A DNA stretch of 64,000 nucleotides from Candidatus Eiseniibacteriota bacterium (lineage in GTDB: Bacteria > Eisenbacteria > RBG-16-71-46). Under the pieces are notes generated by a model. That model saw nothing but the letters and a program-made list of their open reading frames with translations. It searched no databases and was not told where the DNA came from. Made by a program: the position numbers and the translations under genes. Each line of letters starts with the position of its first letter. Within the stretch, counting starts at the first letter, position 1. Below are positions 27,708 through 36,138 of this stretch, piece by piece. The stretch is from NCBI GenBank assembly GCA_016710095.1, contig JADJLL010000017.1:1-64000 (forward strand), read 5' to 3'.

Positions 27708-28411
27708 TGCCTGACAACGCGAGTCCCGACGACCTGCAGAAACTCCTCGGCCTTCTCTTCAGCGCACACCCGTGGCACGGGCTGTCCATCGGTCCCGCCG
27801 CGCCCGGCGTGGTGACGGTCTACATCGAACTCGTGCCCGCCGACACGGTGAAGTACGAGATCGACAAGCGCAGCGGCATCCTCAAGCTCGACCGCCCGCA
27901 GCGTTACTCGAGCCTCTCGCCGGAACCGTACGGGTTCATTCCGCGCACGCTGTGCGGCGACACCGTCGCGGCGTTCGCGGCGCAGCACTCGGGACGCTCG
28001 GGCCTCAAGGGCGACCGCGATCCGCTCGACGTGTGCGTGCTCACCGAACGCGCGATCAACCACGGCGGAGTGGTCGTGCGCGCGCGCCCGATCGGCGGAC
28101 TGCGCATGTTCGACGGCGCCGAAGTCGACGACAAGATCATCGCCGTGCTCGAGAGCGATCCCACGTACGAGAACTGGACCGAACTCGAGCACTGCCCGCC
28201 GGTGCTCATCGACCGCATCCAGCACTACTTCCTCACGTACAAGGACATGCCCGGCTCGTCGGGACAGAAGGTCGAGCTCGCGGGCGTGTACGGCGCCGAG
28301 ACGGCGCGCGAAGTCATCGCGCGCTCGCAGGTGGACTACCGCGCGAAGTACGGCGATCTCGAACAGACGCTCGACAAGGCGCTCGCCATGTTCGACGCCG
28401 GAGAAGAGTGA
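27707..28411 (+). CDS. ppa: Inorganic pyrophosphatase (family I)
   Basis: 234 residues. Family I soluble pyrophosphatases carry the signature D-x-D-P-x-D, here KGDRDPLDVCVL. Other matching parts are VKYEIDKRSGILKLDR, YGFIPRTLCGD, ARPIGGLRMFD and DDKIIAVLESDPTYENW. It cleaves diphosphate to two phosphates in the cytosol, pulling biosynthetic reactions forward. The N-terminal 30 residues (PHPWHGL-type lead) are longer than in E. coli Ppa, as in a subset of the family. The ATG overlaps the S9 peptidase stop by one base, and its own TGA overlaps the GlpD GTG by four. Confidence 0.9.
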   Translation: MPDNASPDDLQKLLGLLFSAHPWHGLSIGPAAPGVVTVYIELVPADTVKYEIDKRSGILKLDRPQRYSSLSPEPYGFIPRTLCGDTVAAFAAQHSGRSGLKGDRDPLDVCVLTERAINHGGVVVRARPIGGLRMFDGAEVDDKIIAVLESDPTYENWTELEHCPPVLIDRIQHYFLTYKDMPGSSGQKVELAGVYGAETAREVIARSQVDYRAKYGDLEQTLDKALAMFDAGEE

Positions 28412-29893
28412 GCGAACAGGACCTGCTCGTTCTGGGAGGCGGGATCACCGGACTCGCGGTGGCCCGCCTCGCCGCGCGTTCGGGCTGGTCGGTCATGCTG
28501 ATCGAGCGTGACGACCTCGCGAGCGGCGCGAGCTCCGCGAGCAGCCACATGCTGCACGGCGGACTGCGCTACCTCGAGCACGGGCACTTCTCGCTCGTCC
28601 GCGAGGCGCTCGCCGAGCGCGCCGCCGTCGCGCACATGGCGCCGGCGCTCGCGACGCCCGTGCGCTTCCTCGCGCCGATGCGGCGCGGCGGACGCGTCGG
28701 CCCGCTCAAGCTGCGCGCGGGGCTGATGCTCTACGACCTGCTCGCGGGCGGCTCGTCGCCGAGTCCGCACGCGATGGCGTCGGCGCGCCAGGCGCTCGCG
28801 CTCGAGCCCGCGCTCGCTTCGCGCGACCTGCGCGGCGCGGGGCTGTACACCGACCTCGTCATGGACGACGCGCGGCTCGCGATGCTCGTCGCGCGCGACG
28901 CCGTGGCGCACGGCGCGGCGATCCACACGCACACCGACCTGCTCGCGCTGCGTCCGGGCGCGAGCGGCGCCGCGGGCCCGGTGGTCGAAGTCTCCGCGCG
29001 CGACCGCCTGAGCGGCGCGGACGTGAAGCTCTCCGCGCGCGTGCTCGTGAACGCGACCGGCGCATGGACCGACGCGACGCGCACGCACGTGCTGCGCATG
29101 CTGCGGCCCGGCGCGCCCGATCCCGCGCCGCTGCTGCGCCCTTCGCGCGGCGTGCATCTCGTGTATCCCGCGCTCACGCAGCGCCACGGCGTCGTGATCA
29201 CCGCCGCGAGCGACGGGCGCGTGTTCTTCGTGGTGCCGTTCGCGGGCCGCTCGCTCGTCGGCACGACCGAGGTCGAAGTCGCGTCCCCTCCCGCGCCGGC
29301 CGAACTCGCGCCGAGCGCGGACGAAGTGCGCTACCTCGCGTCCGAGGTCGCGCGCGTGCTGCCGGGCGCCTCCACGGCGCGGCCGCTCGCGGTGTTCGCC
29401 GGCGTGCGCCCGCTGCTCGACGCGCGCGCGCTGGTCGGCGGCGCCTCGCGCGAACATCGCGTGCTGGAAGAAGGTCCGCTCGTGTCGGTCGCGGGCGGCA
29501 AGTACACGACCTTTCGCGTCATGGCGCGCGACACGCTCGCCAGTGGCCGCGCTGCGGCTCGGCCGCCCGGCGCCGCTGCTGCCGCGCGTGGACGAGCCGC
29601 TGCCCGCGCCGCTGCACGCGGAAGCCGACGGCGTCTCGCTCGGCGCGCACGCGGTGGAGCACGAGTGCGCGCGCACGCTGCACGGCGTGCTGCGTCGCCG
29701 CAGCACGCACTGGTTTTCGGACGATCGTGGGCTCGGCGTCGCCGCCGACGTCGCGGGCGCGATGGCGCGCCGCCTCGGCTGGAGCGCCGAACACGAACGC
29801 GAACAACTCGACGCATACGAAGCGCTCGTGCGCGAGGAGCAGTCACTCCTCGCACGCGCGCTCGATCCGCTGCACGGAGGACCGCAGGCATGA
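28408..29893 (+). CDS. glpD: FAD-dependent glycerol-3-phosphate dehydrogenase (single frameshift)
   Basis: GTG at 28408 overlaps the pyrophosphatase stop (GTGA). FAD-binding motif LVLGGGITGLAVARLAARSG, the family motif SSHMLHGGLRYLEHG, the active-site region RPSRGVHLVYP, VPFAGRSLVGTTE, FAGVRPLL and SVAGGKYTTFR are all present. The frame slips near 29540 (ARDTLAS, then VAALRLGRPAPLLP). The C-terminal helical domain follows (CARTLHGVLRRRSTHWF). It oxidises glycerol 3-phosphate to dihydroxyacetone phosphate at the membrane and passes electrons to quinone. It is coupled to GlpK through an ATGA overlap at 29890. Confidence 0.87.
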
Positions 29894-31361
29894 TTCTCGC
29901 GATCGATCAGGGCACGACGGGCACCACGGCGCTGGTGCTCGACCGCAAGGGCCGCGTCCGCGGCCGCGGCTACGCCGAACTGCCGCAGCACTTCCCCAGG
30001 CCGGGCTGGGTCGAGCACGACCCCGACGAGATCTGGGCGAGCGTGCTCGCCGCCGTGCCTCGCGCATTGGCGGCGGCGAAGGTGAAGAGCGCCACGATCC
30101 GCGCGATCGGCGTGACGAACCAGCGCGAGACCGTCGTGCTCTGGGACCGCACGACGGGTGAGCCCGTCTGCCGCGCGATCGTGTGGCAGGACCGCCGCAC
30201 CGCCGAGCGCTGCGCGAAGCTGCAGCGCACGCACGGCGCCGCGATCCGGCGCACGACGGGACTCGTGTGCGATCCGTACTTCTCCGCGACCAAGATCGAA
30301 TGGCTGCTCGCGCACGAACCGCGCGCGCGCAAGCTCGCCGCGGCCGGCCGGCTCGCGTTCGGCACCGTGGACTCGTGGCTCGTGTGGAAGCTCACCGGCG
30401 GCGCGGTGCACGCGACGGACCCGACGAACGCCTCGCGCACGATGCTCTTCGGGCTGCGGACGCTGAAGTGGGACCGCGCGCTGCTCTCGCGCTTCGGCGT
30501 GAGCGCGAACATGCTGCCCGAGGTGCGTCCCTCCGCGGGCGACTTCGGCTTCACGCGCGGCGTGCGCGGACTGCCGGACGGCATCGCTGTCGCGGGCGTG
30601 GCGGGCGACCAGCAGGCGGCGCTGTTCGGGCAGGGCTGCGTGCGCGCGGCCAGAGCAAGAACACGTACGGCACGGGCTGCTTCCTGCTGCTGCACACGGG
30701 CGACCGGATCGTGCACTCGAACGCCGGGCTGCTCACGACGGTCGCGTGCGACGCGACGGGCGGCGCGGCCTACGCGCTCGAAGGCAGCGTGTTCATCGCG
30801 GGCGCGGCGATCCAGTGGCTGCGCGACGGCCTCGGGCTGTTCCCGCGCGCGGCCGACAGCGAAGCGCTCGCGCGCAGCGTGCCCGACTCCGGCGGCGTCG
30901 TGATGATCCCCGCGTTCGCGGGACTCGGCGCGCCTTACTGGCGCGCGGACGTGCGCGGCGCGCTGTTCGGCCTCACGCGCGGCACGACTCGCGCGCACGT
31001 CGCGCGCGCGGCGCTCGAGTCGCTCGCGTTCCAGTCGCGAGACCTGGTCGAAGCCATGGCGAGCGACGCCGGCGCGCGCGTGACGGCGCTGCAGGTGGAC
31101 GGCGGCGCGGTCGCGAACGACCTGCTCATGCAGTGGCAGGCCGACGTGCTCGGCATTCCCGTGCGCCGTCCGCGCGTGATCGAGACGACGGCGCTCGGTG
31201 CGGGGCTGCTCGCGGGACTGGCGACCGGCTTCTGGTCGTCGCACCGCGAACTCGACGCCGCGCGCACGATCGAGCGCGAGTTCCGCCCGAAGGAATCACG
31301 TGCGTGGCGAGAGCGCGAGTACGCGCGCTGGAAGCAGGCGGTCGCGACGCTGCTGGGCTGA
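29890..31361 (+). CDS. glpK: Glycerol kinase (single frameshift)
   Basis: About 490 residues. FGGY-kinase motifs are clear: ILAIDQGTTGTTALVLD (ATP), GVTNQRETVVLWD, WQDRRTAERC, GTVDSWLVWKLTGG, and after the slip YGTGCFLLLHTGDR, FAGLGAPYWRADVRGALFGL and LQVDGGAVANDLLMQWQAD. The frame changes at about 30648. The reading GQGCVRA and then GQSKNTYGTG is restored by adding one base, so a single deleted G is the simplest cause. It phosphorylates glycerol. No glycerol facilitator gene is next to it. Last gene of the overlapping run that starts at 25611. Confidence 0.87.
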
Positions 31362-31368
31362 AGCGGCC

Positions 31369-31878
31369 CTACGCGCGCTCGAGCAGGTGGCGGAAGTGAC
31401 CGTGCCACTCGGGCGAGAGCCCGGGCAGCGTGGTGAGCGCGCGCAGTTCCCCGGCGTCGCGGTCGGGGCGCACGCGCGCGCGGAACACGCGGGCGATCGT
31501 CCACTCCGGCTGCGGGCGCTCGACCAGGCGGTAGGTGTCGCCCGCTTCGATCAGCCCTTCGAGCTCGTCGAACGGTCCGTCGAGCGTGAGGTTCTCGGCG
31601 AACCCGCCGGGGCCCATGCGCTCGAGCCCGGGCACTTCGCGCCAGTGCGCGTAGTGCGCCTGCGCGTAGGCGAGCACCGCCATCTGCGGCCCGCCGTGCA
31701 CGTCGAGGTGCGCCTGCTCGTCGCCGTCGAGGCCCAGCGCGCCCACGAACACCGGGCCCGCGACCTCGTCCTTGCCGTACGCGCTGCGCCAGGTGGAGCG
31801 CTCGCCGCGGTCCCACTCGGGCAGCGGATGCATGCGCACGCGCCCGGCGCGCACGGACACGATGCGCGCTTCGCTCAC
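31369..31878 (-). CDS. MOSC domain protein
   Basis: 169 residues. GTG at 31878 is preferred: it lies just after the stop of the upstream lipase gene, while the codon at 31911 would overlap that gene. The MOSC pattern is visible: VGALGLDGDEQAHLDVHGG, the residues before AVLAYAQAHYAHW, and GPGGFAENLTLDG. MOSC proteins bind and move sulfur or molybdenum cofactor groups; YiiM-type members reduce N-hydroxylated compounds. The usual catalytic Cys is not obvious here. Third gene of the minus-strand set 33292-31369. Confidence 0.75.
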   Translation of the reverse strand: MSEARIVSVRAGRVRMHPLPEWDRGERSTWRSAYGKDEVAGPVFVGALGLDGDEQAHLDVHGGPQMAVLAYAQAHYAHWREVPGLERMGPGGFAENLTLDGPFDELEGLIEAGDTYRLVERPQPEWTIARVFRARVRPDRDAGELRALTTLPGLSPEWHGHFRHLLERA

Positions 31879-31883
31879 GGGCG

Positions 31884-32753
31884 TCAGACCACCAGCGCGG
31901 CGTCGAGCCACGCGGCGAGATCGCGGATCACGGCTTCACGTCCGTGATCGTTGAAGATCTCGTGGTACGTCTCCTTGTGCGTCACGAAGCGCACGACACC
32001 GTGCGTCGCCGACGCGGCGAACTCGAGCGCGCCCTTCGGATCCACCATGCGGTCGTCCATGCCCTGCAGCAGCAGCGTGGGCACCGACAGCTGTCGCGCC
32101 TCGCTCATGCAGCGCTGGCGCGCCTCGTCGAACTCGAAGAACAGCCGCGGGCTGATCTTGCCGTGCACGAGCGGATCGGACTGGTAGGCCTTCACCACTT
32201 CGGGATCACGCGAGATGCCCTTCACGTCGAGCCCGTGCGGGAAGCCCGTGCTCGGCGCCGTCGCACGCGCGACGTTGGCGAGCGCCAGCTTCCACCACGG
32301 CGGCGTCGCGCTGCGCAGCCCGGGGGCGCTCAGCACGAGCGCCTTGAGGTCGCGCGGGTGCTGGATCGCGTAGTCGAGCGCGAGCACGCCGCCCATGCTG
32401 TGACCGAGCAGCACGCGCGGCAGGTCCTCGAACGGCTGGTCCGGCAGGCCGCGCGTCGCGGTGAACATCGCGGGCAGCACCTGATCGCGCACCTGCGCCC
32501 ACGAGGTCATGTCGCCGCGCGGGCCGCTCGCGCCGCCGTGCCCCGGCAGGTCGAGCGCGACCACCGTGCAGCGCGCCTTCACGAGTTCGGCGGCGAGCGC
32601 CGCGTAGCGTCCGCTGTGCTCGCCCAAGCCGTGCACGATCGCCACGAGGGCGCGCGGGCGCTCGGCGCACCAGGCGGAGCCGGGCAGGACGGTCGCGCGG
32701 TCCACGCGGACCTCGATGCCCACGGCGGGCACGTTACCGACGGCGGGATTCAT
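31884..32753 (-). CDS. Lysophospholipase / monoacylglycerol lipase-like alpha/beta hydrolase
   Basis: 289 residues. The oxyanion segment AIVHGLGEHSGRYAALAAEL, the nucleophile elbow LLGHSMGGVLALDYA, the acid QGMDDRMVDP and the late His in HKETYHEIFND are the canonical Hydrolase_4 order. It would hydrolyse monoacylglycerol or lysophospholipid; exact substrate inferred. No signal peptide. The ATG overlaps the stop of the preceding gene (ATGA). Confidence 0.82.
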   Translation of the reverse strand: MNPAVGNVPAVGIEVRVDRATVLPGSAWCAERPRALVAIVHGLGEHSGRYAALAAELVKARCTVVALDLPGHGGASGPRGDMTSWAQVRDQVLPAMFTATRGLPDQPFEDLPRVLLGHSMGGVLALDYAIQHPRDLKALVLSAPGLRSATPPWWKLALANVARATAPSTGFPHGLDVKGISRDPEVVKAYQSDPLVHGKISPRLFFEFDEARQRCMSEARQLSVPTLLLQGMDDRMVDPKGALEFAASATHGVVRFVTHKETYHEIFNDHGREAVIRDLAAWLDAALVV

Positions 32754-33292
32754 CGTCCGGGGGTTTCGTCCTCTTCTTCGTCGTCGTCTTCGTCGTCTTC
32801 GCGCGAGCGGCCGGTGCCGCGCAGCTCGGAGTCGCCGGCCTCGTCCTCGTCGCCGTCCTCGTCGGACTCGTCGGCTTCGAGCACGATGTCGTCTGGCATC
32901 GCCTGGAAGACCAGTTCGGTCGAGGCGAACGACGAGCCGGTGTTCTTGGCGAGCGTCACCACCTGATCGAACAGGCTCGGCAGGTCGTCGGTCGCGAGCG
33001 TCGCGAGCGGGTGCACCACGACCGACCACAGCTCGTTTCCGCGCATGGCGTAGCGCGCGTCGAGCGCGCGGTCGTAGTTGGCCTGCAGCAGCACGTGCAG
33101 CAGGTCGGCGTCGAGTTCCTCGACCAGGCCGATCGGGGACATGAGACGCATGCGGTCGTGTTCGTCGTCGCTGAAGACGAATACCGGGACCTCGTGCCGC
33201 GTGCCGCGCCAGAAGCCCGGCTGGCCCTCGAAGTCCTGCAGGTACGACTCCAGCAGCTTGCCCATCGCTTGAGTAGTCATGGAAGGCGGCAT
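32750..33292 (-). CDS. CesT/YbjN-like protein with a long acidic tail
   Basis: 180 residues. ATG at 33292 has AGGA four to five bases upstream; the ATG at 33280 has none, so the longer form is preferred. Residues about 15-130 resemble the small chaperone-like fold of the CesT/YbjN group (KLLESYLQDFEGQ, then LHVLLQANYDRALDARYAM, then LWSVVVHPLATL). The last 45 residues are almost all Asp, Glu, Gly and Ser (ADESDEDGDEDEAGD, EDDEDDDEEEDE), likely disordered. A cytosolic partner-binding protein is plausible; no specific client is visible. Confidence 0.5.
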   Translation of the reverse strand: MPPSMTTQAMGKLLESYLQDFEGQPGFWRGTRHEVPVFVFSDDEHDRMRLMSPIGLVEELDADLLHVLLQANYDRALDARYAMRGNELWSVVVHPLATLATDDLPSLFDQVVTLAKNTGSSFASTELVFQAMPDDIVLEADESDEDGDEDEAGDSELRGTGRSREDDEDDDEEEDETPGR

Positions 33293-33393
33293 CTTGTCCT
33301 AACTCGCTCCCGAGTGCACGCGGGAATTTGCCGCGCAGGGTGCACGGGTCCAGCATGGCCGCGCTCCCCCCTCGAACCCGCGAGGAGATTCCG

Positions 33394-34161
33394 ATGAACG
33401 GCCGCCTGCTGCTGTCGCTCTTCATCGCCGTGCTGCCCATCAGCGTCGAAATGGGCGCGACGCCCGACACGACGTCCCGGACGGGCGCCGACGAAGCGCC
33501 ACTCGGGGCGGAGACGACCTTCCGCGCCGCCGGCAGCGTCGGGGAGTTCGCGATCATCCAGCGCGAGTGCAACGGTAAGGTGATCGACCAGACCCGGTCG
33601 CTGCTGAGGAGCGGCGCGCTCGAGGTGCAGCACCGCTTCGAGAGCGGCATCGTGATCGGCGCGCGCGGCGGACAGGTCGTCGAGGACGCCGGCGCCGGCC
33701 CGGCCGTGCCGTTCGGCACGGTGACGCTGGGTATGGGCAAGCGCACGAACGCATACGCGAATCCCTACGTGGGCTTCGACGGCGCGTCGGCGGGAGTCGG
33801 AGTCGGCTGGCTGAGGGCCGATCACCGCTTCATCGTGGACGAGAACGAGACGATCGAGCCCGACGTCACGGCGCACCTGCGTCTCGGAGGCATGCGAGAA
33901 CAGTTCGTCCTGCGTTTCATGGAGGGCATGCCGCTCGAATCCGAAGGCGCGCTCACGGCCGAAGTCGGTGGCCCGTCCTGGCCGCGCACGAACATGGCGG
34001 CGTTCATCGGGTTCATGGGGCCGTTCGACGGCGCGCTGCTCGGGCTCAAGGGCGACGTGTGGCTGACGCCCGAGGCCGCGCTTTCGATCAAGCTCGGCCT
34101 CTCCGGGCACGGGCAGTACTCGGCGGGCGCGGGCGCCATCGTGCGGTTCGGCGGGCGCTGA
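33394..34161 (+). CDS. Exported protein of unknown function, envelope or outer membrane-like
   Basis: 255 residues. ATG at 33394 has GGAG six bases upstream and starts a signal peptide (MNGRLLLSLFIAVLPISVEM). The rest has alternating strands rich in Gly and aromatic residues (VQHRFESGIVIGARGGQVV, PYVGFDGASAGVGVGWLRAD, LGLSGHGQYSAGAGAIVRF). It ends in an aromatic-containing strand (IVRFGGR), as in small outer-membrane barrels. It stands alone between the minus-strand lipase set and the MEMO gene. Not recognised as a named family. Confidence 0.5.
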   Translation: MNGRLLLSLFIAVLPISVEMGATPDTTSRTGADEAPLGAETTFRAAGSVGEFAIIQRECNGKVIDQTRSLLRSGALEVQHRFESGIVIGARGGQVVEDAGAGPAVPFGTVTLGMGKRTNAYANPYVGFDGASAGVGVGWLRADHRFIVDENETIEPDVTAHLRLGGMREQFVLRFMEGMPLESEGALTAEVGGPSWPRTNMAAFIGFMGPFDGALLGLKGDVWLTPEAALSIKLGLSGHGQYSAGAGAIVRFGGR

Positions 34162-34249
34162 TCGCGCCGCTCGGGCCGGGTGGCCGCGCGGGAACGGTCC
34201 GGGCTAGACTGCGCCGCTCACGCCGACTCCGACCTTCACGAGGACCCGC

Positions 34250-35608
34250 ATGTCCCTGACTCCCGACGACCCGCCGGCCAAGTCCCGCCTCATCATTCCG
34301 GGCGCCGATCCCGAGCCCTCCGACAAGCCGCGCATCATCCTGCCCCCGGGCAGCGTGCGCGAAAGCGCCGAGGAGCTTCCCGAATACCCGCGCCTGCGCC
34401 GGCTCATGATGCTGCCGGTGCGCGACGGCGAGCGAGAGCTGATCGTCGTGCAGGACCCGATGGGCATCATGAAGGGCCAGCCCGCGCTCGGCATGGAGTC
34501 GCTCGCGATCCTGCAGCTGCTCGACGGCACCGTCTCGCTCACCGACATCAGCGCCGCCGTCATGCAGGAGAGCAAGGACCTGCGCGTCGGCAACATGATC
34601 CGCGACTTCATCGCGCAGCTCGACGAGCTGCTCATGCTCGAGTCGCCGCGCTTCGAGCGCGCGCTCGACGAGGCGCGCCGCGAATACCACCAGCTCGAGA
34701 TCCGCCAGCCCGCGCTCGCCGGCGCGTCGTACCCGGAAGAGCGCGACGCGCTCGAGGCGATGCTCGACGCGCACTTCGCCGAGGCTTCGGCGAAGCGCGC
34801 CGAGTCCGGCGCCGCGCCGGTCGCCGCGGACCACGTGCCGCGCGCGATCCTCGCGCCGCACCTCGATCCGCGCCGCGAAGGGCCGCTCATGGCGCGTGCG
34901 TTCCTCGAGTTGGGCGAGGCGCCCGCCGAGCCGCTGCGCGTCGTGATCTTCGGCACGGGGCACAACCTCGTCGGCGATTTCGTCGCGCTCACGCGCAAGC
35001 ACTTCGACACGCCGCTCGGCCGCGCGACGTGCGACACGGCGTTCGTGGACCGTCTCGCGGGCGCGCTCGGCGACGCCGCGTACAAGGGCGAGCTCGCGCA
35101 CCGCGACGAGCACTCGATCGAGTTCCAGGTGCTCTACCTGCAGCGCCGGCTCGGGGACCGTCCGTTCACGATCGTGCCGATCCTGTGCGGCGGCTTCTAC
35201 CACCTGCTGGACGAGCAGAAGACCCCGCGCGACGAGGCGGCGGTCGAGGCGCTCGTCGGGGCGGTGCGCGACGCCGAGGCGTCGCTCGGCGGCCGCACGA
35301 TGTACGTGGCCGGCGTGGACTTCTCGCACGTGGGCCCGCGCTTCGGCGACGGGCGCATCACGGACGAGGCTCGCACGGCGATCGGCGACGTGGACAAGGC
35401 GGCGCTCGCGGCCGCCTGCGCCGGCGACGCCGACGCGTGGTTCCAGGTCATCGGCGAGAAGGACGACGCCACGCGCATCTGCGGGTACGCGCCGACCTAC
35501 GCCATGCTGCGCTGCGCCGAGCCCGGCGCGGGACGCGAGCTGGGCTACGCCCAGAGCGTCGAGAAGGACACGAGCATGGTGAGCGTCGCGGCCGTCGCCT
35601 GGCCTTGA
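34250..35608 (+). CDS. MEMO / AmmeMemoRadiSam B family protein with extra N-terminal domain
   Basis: 452 residues. GAGGA lies five bases upstream of the ATG. Residues about 160-450 are the MEMO fold, related to extradiol dioxygenases: ILAPHLDPRREGPLM, FGTGHNLVGD, HRDEHSIEFQVLYLQR, VPILCGGFYHLL and YVAGVDFSHVGPRF carry the conserved His and Asp. In the AmmeMemoRadiSam set this protein pairs with AmmA and a radical SAM enzyme, none of which are here. Residues about 70-130 (MGIMKGQPALGMESLAILQL, LDGTVSLTDISAAVM) look like a PqqD/RRE-type winged helix, unusual for the family. Function unknown; possibly linked to peptide or protein modification. Confidence 0.78.
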   Translation: MSLTPDDPPAKSRLIIPGADPEPSDKPRIILPPGSVRESAEELPEYPRLRRLMMLPVRDGERELIVVQDPMGIMKGQPALGMESLAILQLLDGTVSLTDISAAVMQESKDLRVGNMIRDFIAQLDELLMLESPRFERALDEARREYHQLEIRQPALAGASYPEERDALEAMLDAHFAEASAKRAESGAAPVAADHVPRAILAPHLDPRREGPLMARAFLELGEAPAEPLRVVIFGTGHNLVGDFVALTRKHFDTPLGRATCDTAFVDRLAGALGDAAYKGELAHRDEHSIEFQVLYLQRRLGDRPFTIVPILCGGFYHLLDEQKTPRDEAAVEALVGAVRDAEASLGGRTMYVAGVDFSHVGPRFGDGRITDEARTAIGDVDKAALAAACAGDADAWFQVIGEKDDATRICGYAPTYAMLRCAEPGAGRELGYAQSVEKDTSMVSVAAVAWP

Positions 35609-35635
35609 GCGACAGCACGAAACGAGCGGCATTCC

Positions 35636-35668
35636 GCGGGCGGTTCCGGCGTGGCCGGGGCCGCCCGC
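35636..35668 (+). terminator. Hairpin between MEMO gene and EVE gene
   Basis: GCGGGCGG (35636-35643) pairs with CCGCCCGC (35661-35668), with further GC pairing possible inside. No T run follows. Possible terminator for the MEMO gene. Confidence 0.35.
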
Positions 35669-35714
35669 GCCGCATTTGCGCGCCCCGTCCCGGCGCGGCT
35701 AACTTGCCTCCCTC

Positions 35715-36125
35715 ATGGCCATCTTCCTCTTCAAGACCGAGCCTTCGGACTACGCCTTTTCCGACCTCCTGCGTGACAAGCGCGTGGTCTGGGAAGGCGT
35801 CTCGAACGCGCTCGCGCTGCAGCACCTGCGCACGGCGAAGAAGGGCGACACGGTCGTGATCTACCACACGGGTTCCGAGAAGCGTGCCGTGGGGCTGGCA
35901 ACGGTGACGAAGGCCGCCTACGCCGCCGACCCGAAGCTCGACGACGAACGCCGCGCGGTGGTGGACCTCAAGCCCGTGCGCGCGCTCGCGCGTCCCGTGG
36001 CGCTGTCGGAGTTCAAGACCGACCCGGTGCTCAAGGCGACCGAACTCGTGCGCATCTCGCGCCTTTCGGTGATGCCGCTCACCGAGCCGCAACTGCAGAA
36101 GCTGCTCGCCCTCGCCGGCGAGTAG
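35715..36125 (+). CDS. EVE domain protein
   Basis: 136 residues, the usual length. EVE signature: IFLFKTEPSDYAFSDLLRD, VVWEGVSNALALQHLRTA, KKGDTVVIYHTGSEKRAVG and then VDLKPVRALARPV. EVE domains (PUA-like fold) bind modified bases such as methylcytosine in DNA or RNA. No Shine-Dalgarno is clear at the ATG. It lies 13 bp before ligA on the same strand. Confidence 0.88.
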   Translation: MAIFLFKTEPSDYAFSDLLRDKRVVWEGVSNALALQHLRTAKKGDTVVIYHTGSEKRAVGLATVTKAAYAADPKLDDERRAVVDLKPVRALARPVALSEFKTDPVLKATELVRISRLSVMPLTEPQLQKLLALAGE

Positions 36126-36138
36126 GCATGAGGCGGTC

